Source: Haplomitrium mnioides (taxonomy: Eukaryota; Marchantiophyta; Haplomitriopsida; Calobryales). From it: 29,652 bases of DNA. Every line of letters starts with the position of its first letter. The first letter of the stretch is position 1. The DNA lies in NCBI GenBank assembly GCA_049999725.1, contig JBNGIS010033802.1, positions 1-29,652 of the forward strand. The letters are read 5' to 3'. The notes under the pieces were generated by a model. That model saw only the letters and a program-made list of their open reading frames with translations, ran no database searches and was not told where the DNA came from. Below, one piece after another: positions 8,731 to 17,731 of this stretch. The position numbers were made by a program, and so were the translations under genes.

Positions 8731-10081
8731 CAAAAGCTTCTCAAAACTAGAACAGAATGTAGCCATCTTTGACTCCTCCATGTGGAGAGGGTACTCCTCT
8801 CTTGCTTCCTCTCAACTGCTGCAATAAACTTCAGAATAAAAATGTTTCACCATCATTGCCAAAACTTTTTGTCTCTCTGCCTCTCGAGACAATTCATCCA
8901 TTGAAACTTCTCCAACTTCCATGCATTTCGAAACTGAAATTTTGACCTTGTCACGAAGACCCTGAAGGAACCTCCAAAGTGTCTACTTTATGTCCTCCAT
9001 TCTAAGAGATCCCTTGGTCTTATGATTTTGACCCTTCACAATATTTTTCTCCTACATTGAAAATATACTATGATGTAGATCCTAGAGCTCACCACTTTGA
9101 AATGCAAGCTAGAACCAGTTGTCTTGAGAAGTGATTGTCTTCTTAAGTGTTGACTTGGGCTTGATCTCCAAGGTTTCCAGCACTAACTCTCTTTTCAATT
9201 TCTGGGATGATGCCCTCCCACTCTCCACAAACCTTTGATGCCAATACTTGACCTTCTAAATCGAGGTCATATCCAATGTGTATCTTTGGTTGTAGTTGTT
9301 ATCAGTTGCAAAAATACAAGCCTCTGTTGGTGTAAGACCCACGTAAACATAGTAGTTGCAGAGCGAAAGTGTCAGATTCTTTGCTCCGTATTTTGTAATC
9401 AAAAGATGCCTTGTTGCAGCACTGTGATTGCCTCATTCAATCGTGTAGCAATACTTGTCAGGGTTCCAAATATCGAACTCTGACTTATCCTTCAACTTGC
9501 ACTTCAGGTCAACAAAACCGATAAAAAAGCTAGACCCCCAATTGTCCATTCTAAGTTTAGGCAGATTCAAGTTTCCAACCTAATAGTGATTGTTTCTTTG
9601 CGGAATCTCTATTGCTAGATCCCGGACTCTGCATTACTAGATTCTTGGAAAGTTTGCAACCCCTTGTGCGATTGTCTTTTCACTCTTGACGTTGGAGCCC
9701 AAACTGGCTTTGACTTTGTTTCTTTCCCTGAGCTACTTGGTGTTGAGTTTGAAGAGGCAACAGAAGACAACTTTGTTGGAGATTTGGAGGGGGTTGGCTT
9801 CTCTCAATGACTGGAGCTAAAACAAGCTTTTTCTTTTGAACCATCTATTTCTTCTTTTTAGGAGCCTCAGTTGGCTCCACCTCCTTTCTCTTTTTTTGAG
9901 CAGAAGGGCCTACAACGTGAATTGAAAATGTAGCCGCGCTCGGATGTGGCACTAGCTGTTGAATATTTACGCCATGCTTAGGCTTCAGAACTTTGATGTT
10001 GATGGCAAACTTAATGAAATCCCATTCGACGCGCTTCGCGTCTTTGTAGTCACCGACAAAATCTGCCAAAAATTGAGTAAA
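8731..10081 (-). CDS. Exon 2: N-terminal region and ParB-like domain
   Basis: Starts after a T-rich tract ending CCAG at 10082 and reads FTQFLADFVGDYKDAKRVEW. A Lys-rich stretch (KKRKEV, then PKKKK) and a Ser/Pro/Lys-rich linker follow, with two frameshifts between about 9800 and 9630. Then one frame runs to the donor at 8731: VRDLAIEIPQRNNHY, NLPKLRMDNWGSSFFIGFVD, KYCYTIE-x-GNHSAATRHLL, YYVYVGLTPTEACIFATDNN. The GNHSAA block followed by a strand and an LTPTEA helix resembles the GHRR..A...LS.EEA..LA..EN layout of ParB/sulfiredoxin-fold domains. A helical stretch follows (KCMEVGEVSMDELSREAERQ). Stops: 9582, 9435, 9258, 9111, 9084, 9054, 8985 and 8814, all in phase, all TAG or TGA. Confidence 0.55.
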
Positions 10082-10164
10082 CTGGAAACAAAACAAAAAA
10101 CAATCAAACACAAGTACAAATGATGACTGAAAGGAAAAAGAAAATTTATTCACTGCTTGCAAGG

Positions 10165-10556
10165 ACTAGAAATTCCAGGCGCGCATAGATCTAGGAGTTC
10201 AAGCGCGCAAGGACCTGAGAGTCCATGCGTGCATGGGCTTGATAGTTCAGGCGGGCTTGGACATGGGAGTCCATGCGTGCATGGACCTGAATGTCCATTC
10301 ATGCATGGAATTCCATGTCCAGGCAAGTAGGGACTTAGGAGTCAAAGCATGCATGGTCTCCCAGTTCCAATCGCGCATGGACTCCCAAGTCCATGTGCGC
10401 ATGGACTCGGGAGACCATGAGCACATGACGCGGGCAGTCCATGCGCACCTAGACCCTCGAGTCCATGCGGGCATGCACTCCCAAGCCCATGAGTGCATGG
10501 ACTCCCGGGTCCAGGCGCATAGGGACTCTGAAGTCCATGCACGCATGGACTCACGT
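10165..10556. repeat. 24-bp palindromic minisatellite in intron 1 of the ParB/methyltransferase-like gene
   Basis: About sixteen units of 24 bp, consensus AGTCCATGCGCGCATGGACT plus a variable 4-base spacer, much more GC-rich than its surroundings. It lies wholly inside intron 1 (10082-10611). Each unit can fold into a hairpin, and the alternating GCGCGC-like core could adopt Z-DNA. The open frames of about 110 codons seen on both strands here are produced by the repeat and are not genes. Confidence 0.9.
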
Positions 10557-10611
10557 GTCTTCTGAATCAATCAAAAAAGAAAACAAGTGAAAAAGTGTTT
10601 TAAAATAATAC

Positions 10612-10668
10612 CTTACTGTCTTCCTTTGCTATCTGAAGATGCTTGACAAAAATACCCCTCTCATTCAT
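10612..10668 (-). CDS. Exon 1 of the ParB/methyltransferase-like gene
   Basis: ATG at 10668 opens MNERGIFVKHLQIAKEDSK, 19 codons with no stop, ending AAG followed by GTATTATTTT, an acceptable donor, in phase 0. It could be the true first exon, or the remains of a longer one, since the copia LTR begins only 7 bp upstream at 10675. No promoter of its own is left. Confidence 0.5.
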
Positions 10669-10674
10669 TTTTAT

Positions 10675-10944
10675 TGAATGTGAGGATCGTGCAATTAGTG
10701 TTAGAATGTGAAAACATGAGAAAAACAAGAATGAGATGAATCATGAAACTGTTCATCTCCTTCTCTCCTCTTTCTTAAATGTATGAACATGCTCAGTCTT
10801 ACAATGTACAATGTAATAGGTGATTAAGGTAATGTGCTAATTATATAGGATTAACACTAACCCTAATCCTAATCATACAGTCTAATCATAGGTTAAGGAC
10901 TAATACTATACTAGTCTAGTTATCTTACTAGATGTAGTATAACA
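10675..10944 (-). repeat. Copia copy 1 LTR, outer duplicate
   Basis: 270 bp; on the minus strand it begins TGTTATACTAC and ends TCACATTCA, so TG...CA ends. A polypurine tract (minus strand GAGGGGGAG, plus 10945-10955) stands just upstream, marking it as a 3' LTR. It lies 7 bp from the ATG of the ParB/methyltransferase-like gene. Confidence 0.85.
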
Positions 10945-11046
10945 CTCCCCCTCGGTTATAACATGGGGAATGTTGTAACCTCACGTAAGATCAATATGAA
11001 ACCTATGATAAATTACCACCAACACTCCAAAATAAATCCATATTGT

Positions 11047-11316
11047 TGAATGTTAGGATCATGCAACTAGTGTAAGAATGTGAGAACATGAGAAAAACAA
11101 GTATGAGATGAATCATGAAACTCTTCTTCTCCTTTTCCTCTCTCTCCTCAATGTATGAATATGCTTAATCTTACAATGTACAATGTAATAGGTGATTAAG
11201 GTAATGTGCTAATTATGTAGGACTAGTACAAACCCTAGTCCTAATCATAGACACTAATCATAGGTTAAGAACTAATCCTAGATTGGACTAATTATCTTAC
11301 TAAATGTAGTATAATA
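11047..11316 (-). repeat. Copia copy 1 LTR, inner duplicate
   Basis: Also 270 bp, TGAATGTTAGG... on the plus strand to ...TAGTATAATA, with its own polypurine tract (ctccccctta) at 11317. Together with about 102 bp of 3' untranslated DNA it repeats the 10675-11046 block, so a 372-bp unit is tandemly duplicated. Its last base pair differs from the ideal CA end (TA instead of CA on the plus strand). Confidence 0.85.
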
Positions 11317-11424
11317 CTCCCCCTTAGTTATAACATAGGGAATGTTGTAACCTCACGTAAGATAGATATGAAACCTATGACAAAATATCACCAACACACC
11401 AAAAAAAACCTATATGAAGTACAA

Positions 11425-11475
11425 AGTTGTTGCCTCATTAAAACCCTCTCATACTCCTACAAGGGAAAGAGTACA
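11425..11475 (-). other. Conserved copia 3' untranslated motif
   Basis: The plus strand reads CTCATTAAAACCCTC then AGGGAAAGAGTACAACCACC. The same block occurs at 18440-18480 in the nested element, near its 3' LTR. Similar 'GGTTTTAATGAGGCA' stretches are known near the 3' end of many plant copia elements. Its role is not established here. Confidence 0.55.
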
Positions 11476-11719
11476 ACCACCATTTATAAATGGATACATA
11501 AGTCATATAGTGACCAAAAACAGAGAAGAAATAATAAAAAGTTGGTTATATGCCAAATAGATAATCAAAAAATAATAATCATATGATGCTTGGAAAAACA
11601 CCATGAGCAGAGTAGAATATGAAGATATATCAGAGATAAAAATAATGACATTGACTAGATAACGAAATAATAGTCAATGAAGTCATGACAATAATGTCGA
11701 TAATCTCTATAAACCAATT

Positions 11720-12345
11720 GAATGACAAAAATATTGATGTTGTGTCAGAGGTAAAGCCTTCATAAATATATTAGCAATGTTTTCTTTACTAGAGATAACC
11801 TACACAAAAATAGTATCGTCATGTTGCTCATGGGTAAAGAAATACTTTGGTGTGATGTGTTTTATGCGGTCTCCTTTAATAAAACCCTCTGAGATCTGTT
11901 TTACATATGCCAAGTTATCTTCAAAAATAAGAGTAGGGTACAATATACAAGGTAAACCACAATGTAAATAAACAAGATCAAGCATCCTTCGTAGGTATAA
12001 GCACTCCCTACTAGCTTCATACAAAGTAATAACCTCTGCATAGATTGAGGATGTACAAGTCAAATTCTACTTTGTACCTTTCCATGATATAGTTGTAGAG
12101 CCATATATGAATACATTACTGGTTTGGGACTTAGCATCATGAGGATCCAAAAGATATCTCGCATAGCTGATAAGGATTTGATCAATATTATTTGGGAAAA
12201 ATAGTCCCATGTCAATTGTGCCTTGTAAGTATATGAAAATATGCTTGATACCATTCCAATGCCTTATAGTAGGTTGTGAACTATGTCTTGCAAGCAAGTT
12301 CACAACAAAGGAAATATCAAGGCATGTTTGATTAGCAAGATACAT
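11720..12345 (-). pseudogene. Copia copy 1 RNase H
   Basis: From right to left the minus strand reads YLANQTCLDISFVVNLLARH, RHWNGIKHIFIYLQGT.DMGL, DPHDAKSQTSNVF, then SSIYAEVITLYEASRECLYL, FEDNLAYVKQISEGFIKGDR.KHI and ends near 11740 with ENIANIFMKALPL, the usual ...ADIFTKALP end of copia polyproteins. A frameshift and stops (one TAG near 11810) break it. RNase H removes the RNA strand during reverse transcription. Confidence 0.85.
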
Positions 12346-13062
12346 AAAAGCTCCTATAGCAAAGAGATATGGTATCTTAGATCCAAGAATTGGCTCTATG
12401 TCTTTTCATTTTTGGAAAATATCTTTGTCTTTGTCTAGTGATCTTTTCTCCATAGGTGATGTGACTCGATGAGATTTATCCATATAAAATTGTTTTGGGA
12501 TTTTCTTAGTATAAGTACTCTGATGCATCAATATGCTATCATTGAGATACTCATATTGTAGTCCTAAACAATACTTGGTCTTACTAATATTCTTCATACT
12601 AAAATTTTTCTTAAGCATAGAAATAGTTTGCTCAAGTAAAGATTGGTGACCAAAAAGGTTTATATCATCAATATATAATGCCACAACTAAAAATTCTTTG
12701 TCAACATTCTTGATGAATAAACCTAGTGCAATCTCATCAAAGTGAAAACCCATGGCTATCATCTCCTTATGAAATCTACGATACCATATTCGAGCACAGT
12801 CACTTTGCTTAAGTTCATAAATAGATCAAATGTTTTGGACTACATATCCACCCTCAGCAAGAGGCATGGATTGATGCATAGGAGGGACAAAAGGTCCTAA
12901 CCCAATACTACCACCACTAGGTGTAATAATGGTCAATGGTAAAAAGGTAGATAGGTCACTAGATGGTTTACGCTTAGTGATACTCTCCCCTTGAATATGA
13001 CAGATTTTCCTTGCAATAAGATCTTAGAGAGCTTTCATATAGATCGAGGTATCTAATAGCTC

Positions 13063-13102
<40 letters not shown>

Positions 13103-13670
13103 TATCACAACATCCATCTAATGTGTAATGAGCTCATGTCCTAGAGAAAAGCCTACTAGGAACCGATATGTGATAACATCCATAATAGCGGCGTATATGA
13201 GATTGAAGTCTCTCCCAAGTATTTGTGTAGAGTCTTTGGCTACAATGCGTGCCTTATATCTGACAATTTTGCCTTTTTCATTTTGCTTCTTCACAAGGAT
13301 CCACCTATATCCGATTAAGTTAGCATCAGAGAGAACAGAAACTAAAGGTTCAAATACTTTCCTCTGTATGATGGAATCAAGTTTTGAATTCATTTCCTTT
13401 TTCCTTTTTATATAATCAGAACTGTCCATAGCTTCTTTGACAGATCTGTGCTCAAGTAGTGTATTAGAAATAGTCTGTGAAACTAGGAATGCAAAACAAT
13501 CATCAACATCTGCACTCTTTGTTTGCCATATAACCCATATATCTATAGAGTGGATTGAGATCTCTTGAACATCAAGGTACTCCAATAGAGAAATAGTCGG
13601 TTGAGATGGTAAAGGTGTAGATGATGATGCTTTCATGACATTAGTTGAGAATATAGCTATATTAGTCAAA
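12346..13670 (-). pseudogene. Copia copy 1 reverse transcriptase with upstream linker
   Basis: The N-terminal linker (SLLEYLDVQEISIHS, VKEAMDSSDYIKRKKEMNSK) leads to IGYRWILVKKQNEKGKIVRY and KARIVAK.STQ..GRDF, the start of copia RT. MDVV follows, then a TA microsatellite, ELLDTSIYMKA, a Gly-Pro linker (GLGPFVPPMHQSMPLAEGGY), ELKQS and W.RRFHKEMIAMGF, and the catalytic ALYIDDINLFG (YIDD at about 12670) with both Asp residues kept, then LGLQYEY and HQSTYTKKI. Stops and frameshifts make it inactive. Copy 2 has the same linker and RT start at 23640-24330. Confidence 0.85.
13064..13101. repeat. (TA)19 microsatellite inside the RT frame
   Basis: 38 bp of pure TA. It sits where other copia RTs read MDVVTAYLYG; copy 2 has only ACATAATTATACG there. 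TA repeats encode Tyr-Ile in every frame and so keep the region free of stops. Confidence 0.97.
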
Positions 13671-13689
13671 ACATTTTGCCAAGGTTGAG

Positions 13690-15000
13690 AGTCTTTTGAG
13701 CCAAGAGGACAACCTCTCTTTTGCCTTGGTACTGGTCAACTACTAGTTTTGAAATATCTTGAATTCTTGCAAGAATATGTGACCTTATTACCTTTGCAAT
13801 TTCATTAAAAGAATCTAGCAATTGTTCAACTTTTTTAGCCAAGTGAAGAAGTCTCTTGACTTCATCCTCACCTTGCCTTGTTCATTGATCTATCCATATA
13901 GTGGATATTTTCTCCCATTAGAGTTTTTTTGGTAATGAAGAACTTTTTATCTTCAAAAAGAGATGGAAATATATCCTCGTAGAAATGGCAATCAGCTAAT
14001 CTAGCTTGAAACACATCAGCAGTGGATGGTTCTAGATAGAAAATAATAGAAGGTGAGTCATATTCCACATAGATGCCTTTTTGTCTTTGAGGTCTCATCT
14101 TAGTCCTTTTCGGTCCCATAATTGGAACTAAGACTTGACAATCGAACACTTGTAAATAGAATAAATTTAGAATATTACCATAGGCAAGTTGGTGAGGTGA
14201 TAATGAATTAAATGATGATGGCTGAAATTTTAATAATGATGCAACATGTAGTACTACATGGCCTCATGCAGAAACCGGTAAATTGGTCTGCATTAACATA
14301 GGCCTAACAATCATTTGAATGTTGTGTATAACTCTTTTGACTATTCTATTTTGAAAATGAACATGTGCCACAAAGTATTGCGATCTATACCCATAGTCAT
14401 GCAAAAGTCATCAAATGTTTTCGATGTAAACTCCCTTGCATGGTCAACTCGTAGGACTTTTATTGGACTTTCTGGAAATTGAGCTTTCAATTTCAGAATG
14501 TGTGCCAATATCCTCGGGAAGACTAGATTACAGGTTGAGAGTAATGACACTTGTGACTATTTTGTGGAATTACAGATGATCACTATGAAGTATTGAAAAG
14601 GTCCAGTGGGTGGGTCGATAGGGCCACAAACATCTGCATGTATTCTCTCAAGGAATTTTGGAATTTTTAGAATTGTCTTGGAAATTGCTGGACGCAAAGC
14701 CAACTTTCTTTGACAACAATGGACATGTGGTCTTTCGATCATAGATGGCTTTATGGTTTGAGGAATGGATCGGGTCACTTTCTGAATGTTAAGAAACATT
14801 GTAGTGCCTAGGTGTCATAAGCGGTTTTGCCATAAAGTAGCATGATGGAATGTTTTTGCATGAGTATGAAAGGTTTGTATTTGCGTGATACAAAAACCAA
14901 GAGAAGATGCAAAAAGTGTTTCTTTTATGTCATATCCATTAGTAGTGTGCTTCAATAAATGCAACACTTCGTAATTTTTACAAGTGTTTGTATGTATGTG
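13690..15000 (-). pseudogene. Copia copy 1 integrase
   Basis: The N-terminal zinc-binding part reads FHHATLWQNRL-stop-HLGTT, then RPHVHCCQRKLAL (His and Cys pairs). The catalytic core follows: ERIHADVCGPIDPPTGPFQY with the first Asp near 14630, VLRVDHAREFTSKTFDDFC with the second Asp near 14440. The region of the third acid is broken. The C-terminal part reads VLVPIMGPKRTKMRPQRQKG and YVEYDSPSIIFYLEP, the typical copia GPKRK...GIYVGY.SPSI segment near 14110-14030. Integrase inserts the cDNA into the genome. Several stops and frameshifts. Confidence 0.85.
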
Positions 15001-15059
15001 ATAACCATTGTCTCGTATATCACAAAAATTGATTGCAATTGCATTTCTTCTTGCACTTG

Positions 15060-15270
15060 GAGCATATATGGCTGATCTTATATGTATGACAGTTCCTTAT
15101 GGCAATCTAATAGTGGCTGGTCCTTTGCCTTCTTCAATCTGATTGCTACCCATTATAGTAGTCACCTTTTGGTGTGAGGCGTCAACTTGGTAAGATAGGA
15201 CCTGCATTTTAAAATAGCATGAATATTGCCATTGTCTACTATACAGGTATGAATGTCATCAAGAGGAAGT
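15060..15270 (-). pseudogene. Copia copy 1 protease remnant
   Basis: The minus strand reads LPLDDIHTCIVDNGNIHAIL near 15262-15205. VDNG stands where copia proteases have VDSG/VDSAT before HTIL. Further on TTIMGSNQIEEGKGPA and IRSAIYAPSARRN match the protease-to-integrase spacer. Asp and Gly of the active site are kept, with Asn for Ser/Thr. Copy 2 has VYNGSTHTIL, which has lost the Asp. Confidence 0.65.
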
Positions 15271-15284
15271 GTAGACTTTGTACA

Positions 15285-16319
15285 CTAAATTATATTCGTC
15301 TCTAGTATATTCAGATTCTCTTCCTTATCGATGTAATCGCTAAGGGTATCAATGTGTTCCATAAAGACATTATGATTCTCTATTGCAGCTTTTTGGTTTT
15401 TGTCTTTGGCATAAAGTGCGACAAGGTGAGCTGGGATCTTGCAAACTTTATTAGTATGCTCCATGGTCCAACATCTGCTGCAAACAATCGGTCCTCTTGT
15501 GTTACTCGAGGATGTCTGGTTTTTGTTATTATATGAATTCCCGCCTCCTCTTCTTCTTCTTTGATGAAAACATGCAGAGTTGCCTCTACCCCTTCCTCTC
15601 CCCCTGAATTGCTGAATCTTGCCATTCATAAGAGCTTTACCCCTTTGAGAATTTTGTCTGAAGGAACTAAATCTGGCCCTTGTTCTAGACATGGCTCTAT
15701 TGTTTGTTGGCTTGGAATAATGAGCTTCAGGTGCAAGATTTTGAGGTAGGGTACCTGGGGGTCTTACTTTTGAATTCTTTGTCAATAAATCGTGATGTTT
15801 CTCTACTAATAATAAATAAGCTATAAGTTCAGAATAGACAGAGAAATTCATGATTTTGTATTGAGCAAACAGAATCATGTTGGTTGTATGGAATGTGGAT
15901 AGTGTTTTCTCAATTTGTTCCTCTTAAGAAACACGATGTCCACATAATGTTAACTGAGATGTTATTCTGAGCAGCTTACTATTATATTTAGATATGGAAG
16001 AAAAATCTTGAACTCTTAGGTTGACCCAGTCATGCCTTGCTTTAGACAGATGAATTGTTTTTGTGTGGTCAAATCTTTCTTTCAAGTTATCCCAGAGAAT
16101 TATATGATTACTCTCATTTAGTTTCTGAATTTTGAGAGAGTCATAAAGATGATGCCTTACGAAGACCAAGGCCTGAGCTTTTTGTTGTGAGTTTATGCCC
16201 TCATCTATAAGGATTGTAGTCTCCAATCCCTTAGAAATCAGATGGAGTGTTGCATCTAGTGACCAAGAGAGATAGTTGTCTCTTTCAATGGTCAACTGCT
16301 TAAAGTTTAAATTTTCCAT
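15285..16319 (-). pseudogene. Copia copy 1 gag
   Basis: The start is set at ATG 16319 (MENLNFKQLTIERDNYLSWS), because the LDG/ERDNYLSWS.DA block is the usual beginning of plant copia gag. The frame runs to 15285 with one stop, TAA at 15926-15924. SKARHDWVNLRVQDFSSISK and YNSKLLRITSQLTLCG are the capsid-like UBN2 region, then EKHHDLLTKN, a Gly/Arg-rich stretch (RGRGRGNSAC, RRRRGGGN) and a zinc knuckle CSRCWTMEHTNKVC (C-x2-C-x4-H-x4-C) near 15480. It ends in a short acidic tail. One reverted stop would restore the frame, so this is the best preserved gene of the element. Confidence 0.85.
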
Positions 16320-17731
16320 TTTTAGAATGCAAAAAGAGTTTGAGGGTTGAAGGATGAATGGAAGATTTATCAAAATACATAAAAGCCAAAATGTTAAACT
16401 CTTTACAATTCAAGAAACAACAGATAAAACATGTTTGTATAATAGAAATTATATGTGAAGTATAGTCCCTATTCTTCTTGCTGCAGGCAAGAGGTTGATC
16501 TTCTGATCTTGCACAAAAACAGGTGGGAATATTAGCAACATGCCACTTGTACATCTTTACAATATTTTAGATGTTGGTGTAGTCTCATCTTCCAGATACA
16601 GTATGCAAAAGTTGATGTAATTTTCTTGCTTGTGCAAACTGATCTTTTGAATTCTTGAATCACTTCTGGAAGATAGGCATTGTTCAAAACTTCTTAATAT
16701 AATATCTGAAAATACCTTGTAATGATGAGGGAACACTGTGGACTAGTTGTGACCTAGAATCCTTCTCAAAATCTCAGCAGATTGTTGAGACAACATGTCA
16801 GTTTCCTCTTTCAGGCATGACAGTAAATGGTACTCTATAGAAATTAAACTCTGAAGTATAGATGTGGCAACAACTAGTTGTTTTACACTTATAGATTTAA
16901 CTATGCTTACAAAACAGTTGTAAATTCAAAGTTAATTGAAAAAGTGTTTGTATCAGATTCTGTCAGATTTTCTAATATGCAGCTTCTGTCAAATGAAAAA
17001 CAGAGTATAAATGGATCAGAATGTGATAATTGGGTGATCAGGTGTGAAATTATACCCAAATGTGACTCCAATAAGTAGGAAAATTTATGAAATCTTTTGG
17101 GGAGATATGTCAGTTTCCAATTTGATCAAACCAGGTGACTTGGAATCAAAATGGGTGGTTTGAACAAAACTGGAGTGATTGAAAAAAGTAGACACACTTC
17201 AAAGATGATGTGTATTTGGATGTTTCTCCAACATTCTAGCACCAATGAATGAATATTGATCACTATCTCTTGTAATAAAACACTCTAATAGCATAGCAGT
17301 ATTGTTATGGGGAGCAACATGCAAAAGACAAAATCTATAGCAGCCTATTCAATTTTATTTCTCAACCATATGCACCAAAATGAGTCTCGAAAGAATCGCC
17401 TAGAGCAGGCAATCAAATATGTGTATTCAGATTTTCAAATGGCTGTGTAAATTGCACAAATTGATCAATTGAAGAATCGTTGTACTCGTGTTGAATATAA
17501 GTTAGGTTCGGTACTCAAAACAAGTTTGAGAGTAATTTCATGCTTTGGTAGAGACTTAGTGCACGTTCGGGAAGGATCTCGTAGGTTTGGTTGATTAATT
17601 AGCTTCGAGGATGAATCTCAAGCTTTGGTAGACAGGAATGGTATCCAAACCACCTGTTGTTTCATATGGGACCTTCACTTAGTCCCATAAGTGAAGTCTC
17701 AAAAAATGTTTGATCTATATAAGTCTCGCAC
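16320..17731 (-). mobile_element. Leader/5' region of copia copy 1
   Basis: About 1.4 kb upstream of gag that is repeated, with many substitutions, upstream of gag in copy 2 (26963-28362). It carries no recognisable protein domain. It is either a long 5' LTR plus leader, or host DNA duplicated along with the element. Similarity stops abruptly after TGTTTGATCTATATAA in both copies. Confidence 0.55.
17673..17696. repeat. Hairpin conserved in both copia leaders
   Basis: CTTCACTTA-gtccca-TAAGTGAAG: 9-base arms and a 6-base loop. The equivalent at 28319-28340 keeps 8 base pairs (TTCACTTA/TAAGTGAA) although the loop has changed. Confidence 0.7.

Larger units (their letters stand above)
7451..10668 (-). 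pseudogene. ParB-like/DNA methyltransferase-like gene, four exons, decayed and truncated
   Basis: Gene model built by eye on the minus strand: exon 1 10668-10612, exon 2 10081-8731, exon 3 8361-7805, exon 4 7708-7453. Junctions 1/2 and 2/3 have GT and AG ends and keep phase 0; junction 3/4 is off by one base. Exon 2 reads in one frame for about 280 codons if eight TAG/TGA stops are read through, plus two upstream frameshifts. Domain order: basic Lys/Pro/Ser-rich N-terminal region, ParB-like domain, helical linker, then an N4/N6 aminomethyltransferase-like catalytic region. It is cut by copia DNA at 10675 and gypsy DNA near 7450. ParB plus methyltransferase fusions are known in bacteria and phages; an intron-bearing plant version is not one I recognise. 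The domain calls are inference from motifs. Confidence 0.6.
10675..17731 (-). mobile_element. Ty1/copia retrotransposon copy 1
   Basis: Minus-strand element in the order gag, protease, integrase, RT, RNase H (right to left), which is the Ty1/copia order, followed by a 3' untranslated region and a duplicated 3' LTR. It is the most complete element of the window. The right limit is set where similarity to the leader of copy 2 ends (17731 against 28362). I did not find a 5' copy of the 270-bp LTR upstream of gag, so the 5' end is either deleted or the leader belongs to a different LTR type. Confidence 0.8.

Noticed and set aside
8465-10556. CRISPR array
   Set aside because: The units are direct minisatellite copies with about 4-base spacers, not 30-40 base unique spacers, and the DNA is eukaryotic.
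10233-10570. Open frames of about 110 codons on both strands, rich in Met-Asp-Ser/Val-His
   Set aside because: They are direct translations of the 24-bp palindromic minisatellite; a period divisible by three keeps several frames open.
7451-10668. Bacterial or phage contamination as the source of the ParB/methyltransferase-like gene
   Set aside because: The region has introns with plant-like T-rich acceptors, and it is continuous with plant LTR retrotransposons on both sides.
16300-16554. Minus-strand frame of 84 codons upstream of copia gag
   Set aside because: Overlaps the gag start in another frame and is not kept in copy 2.
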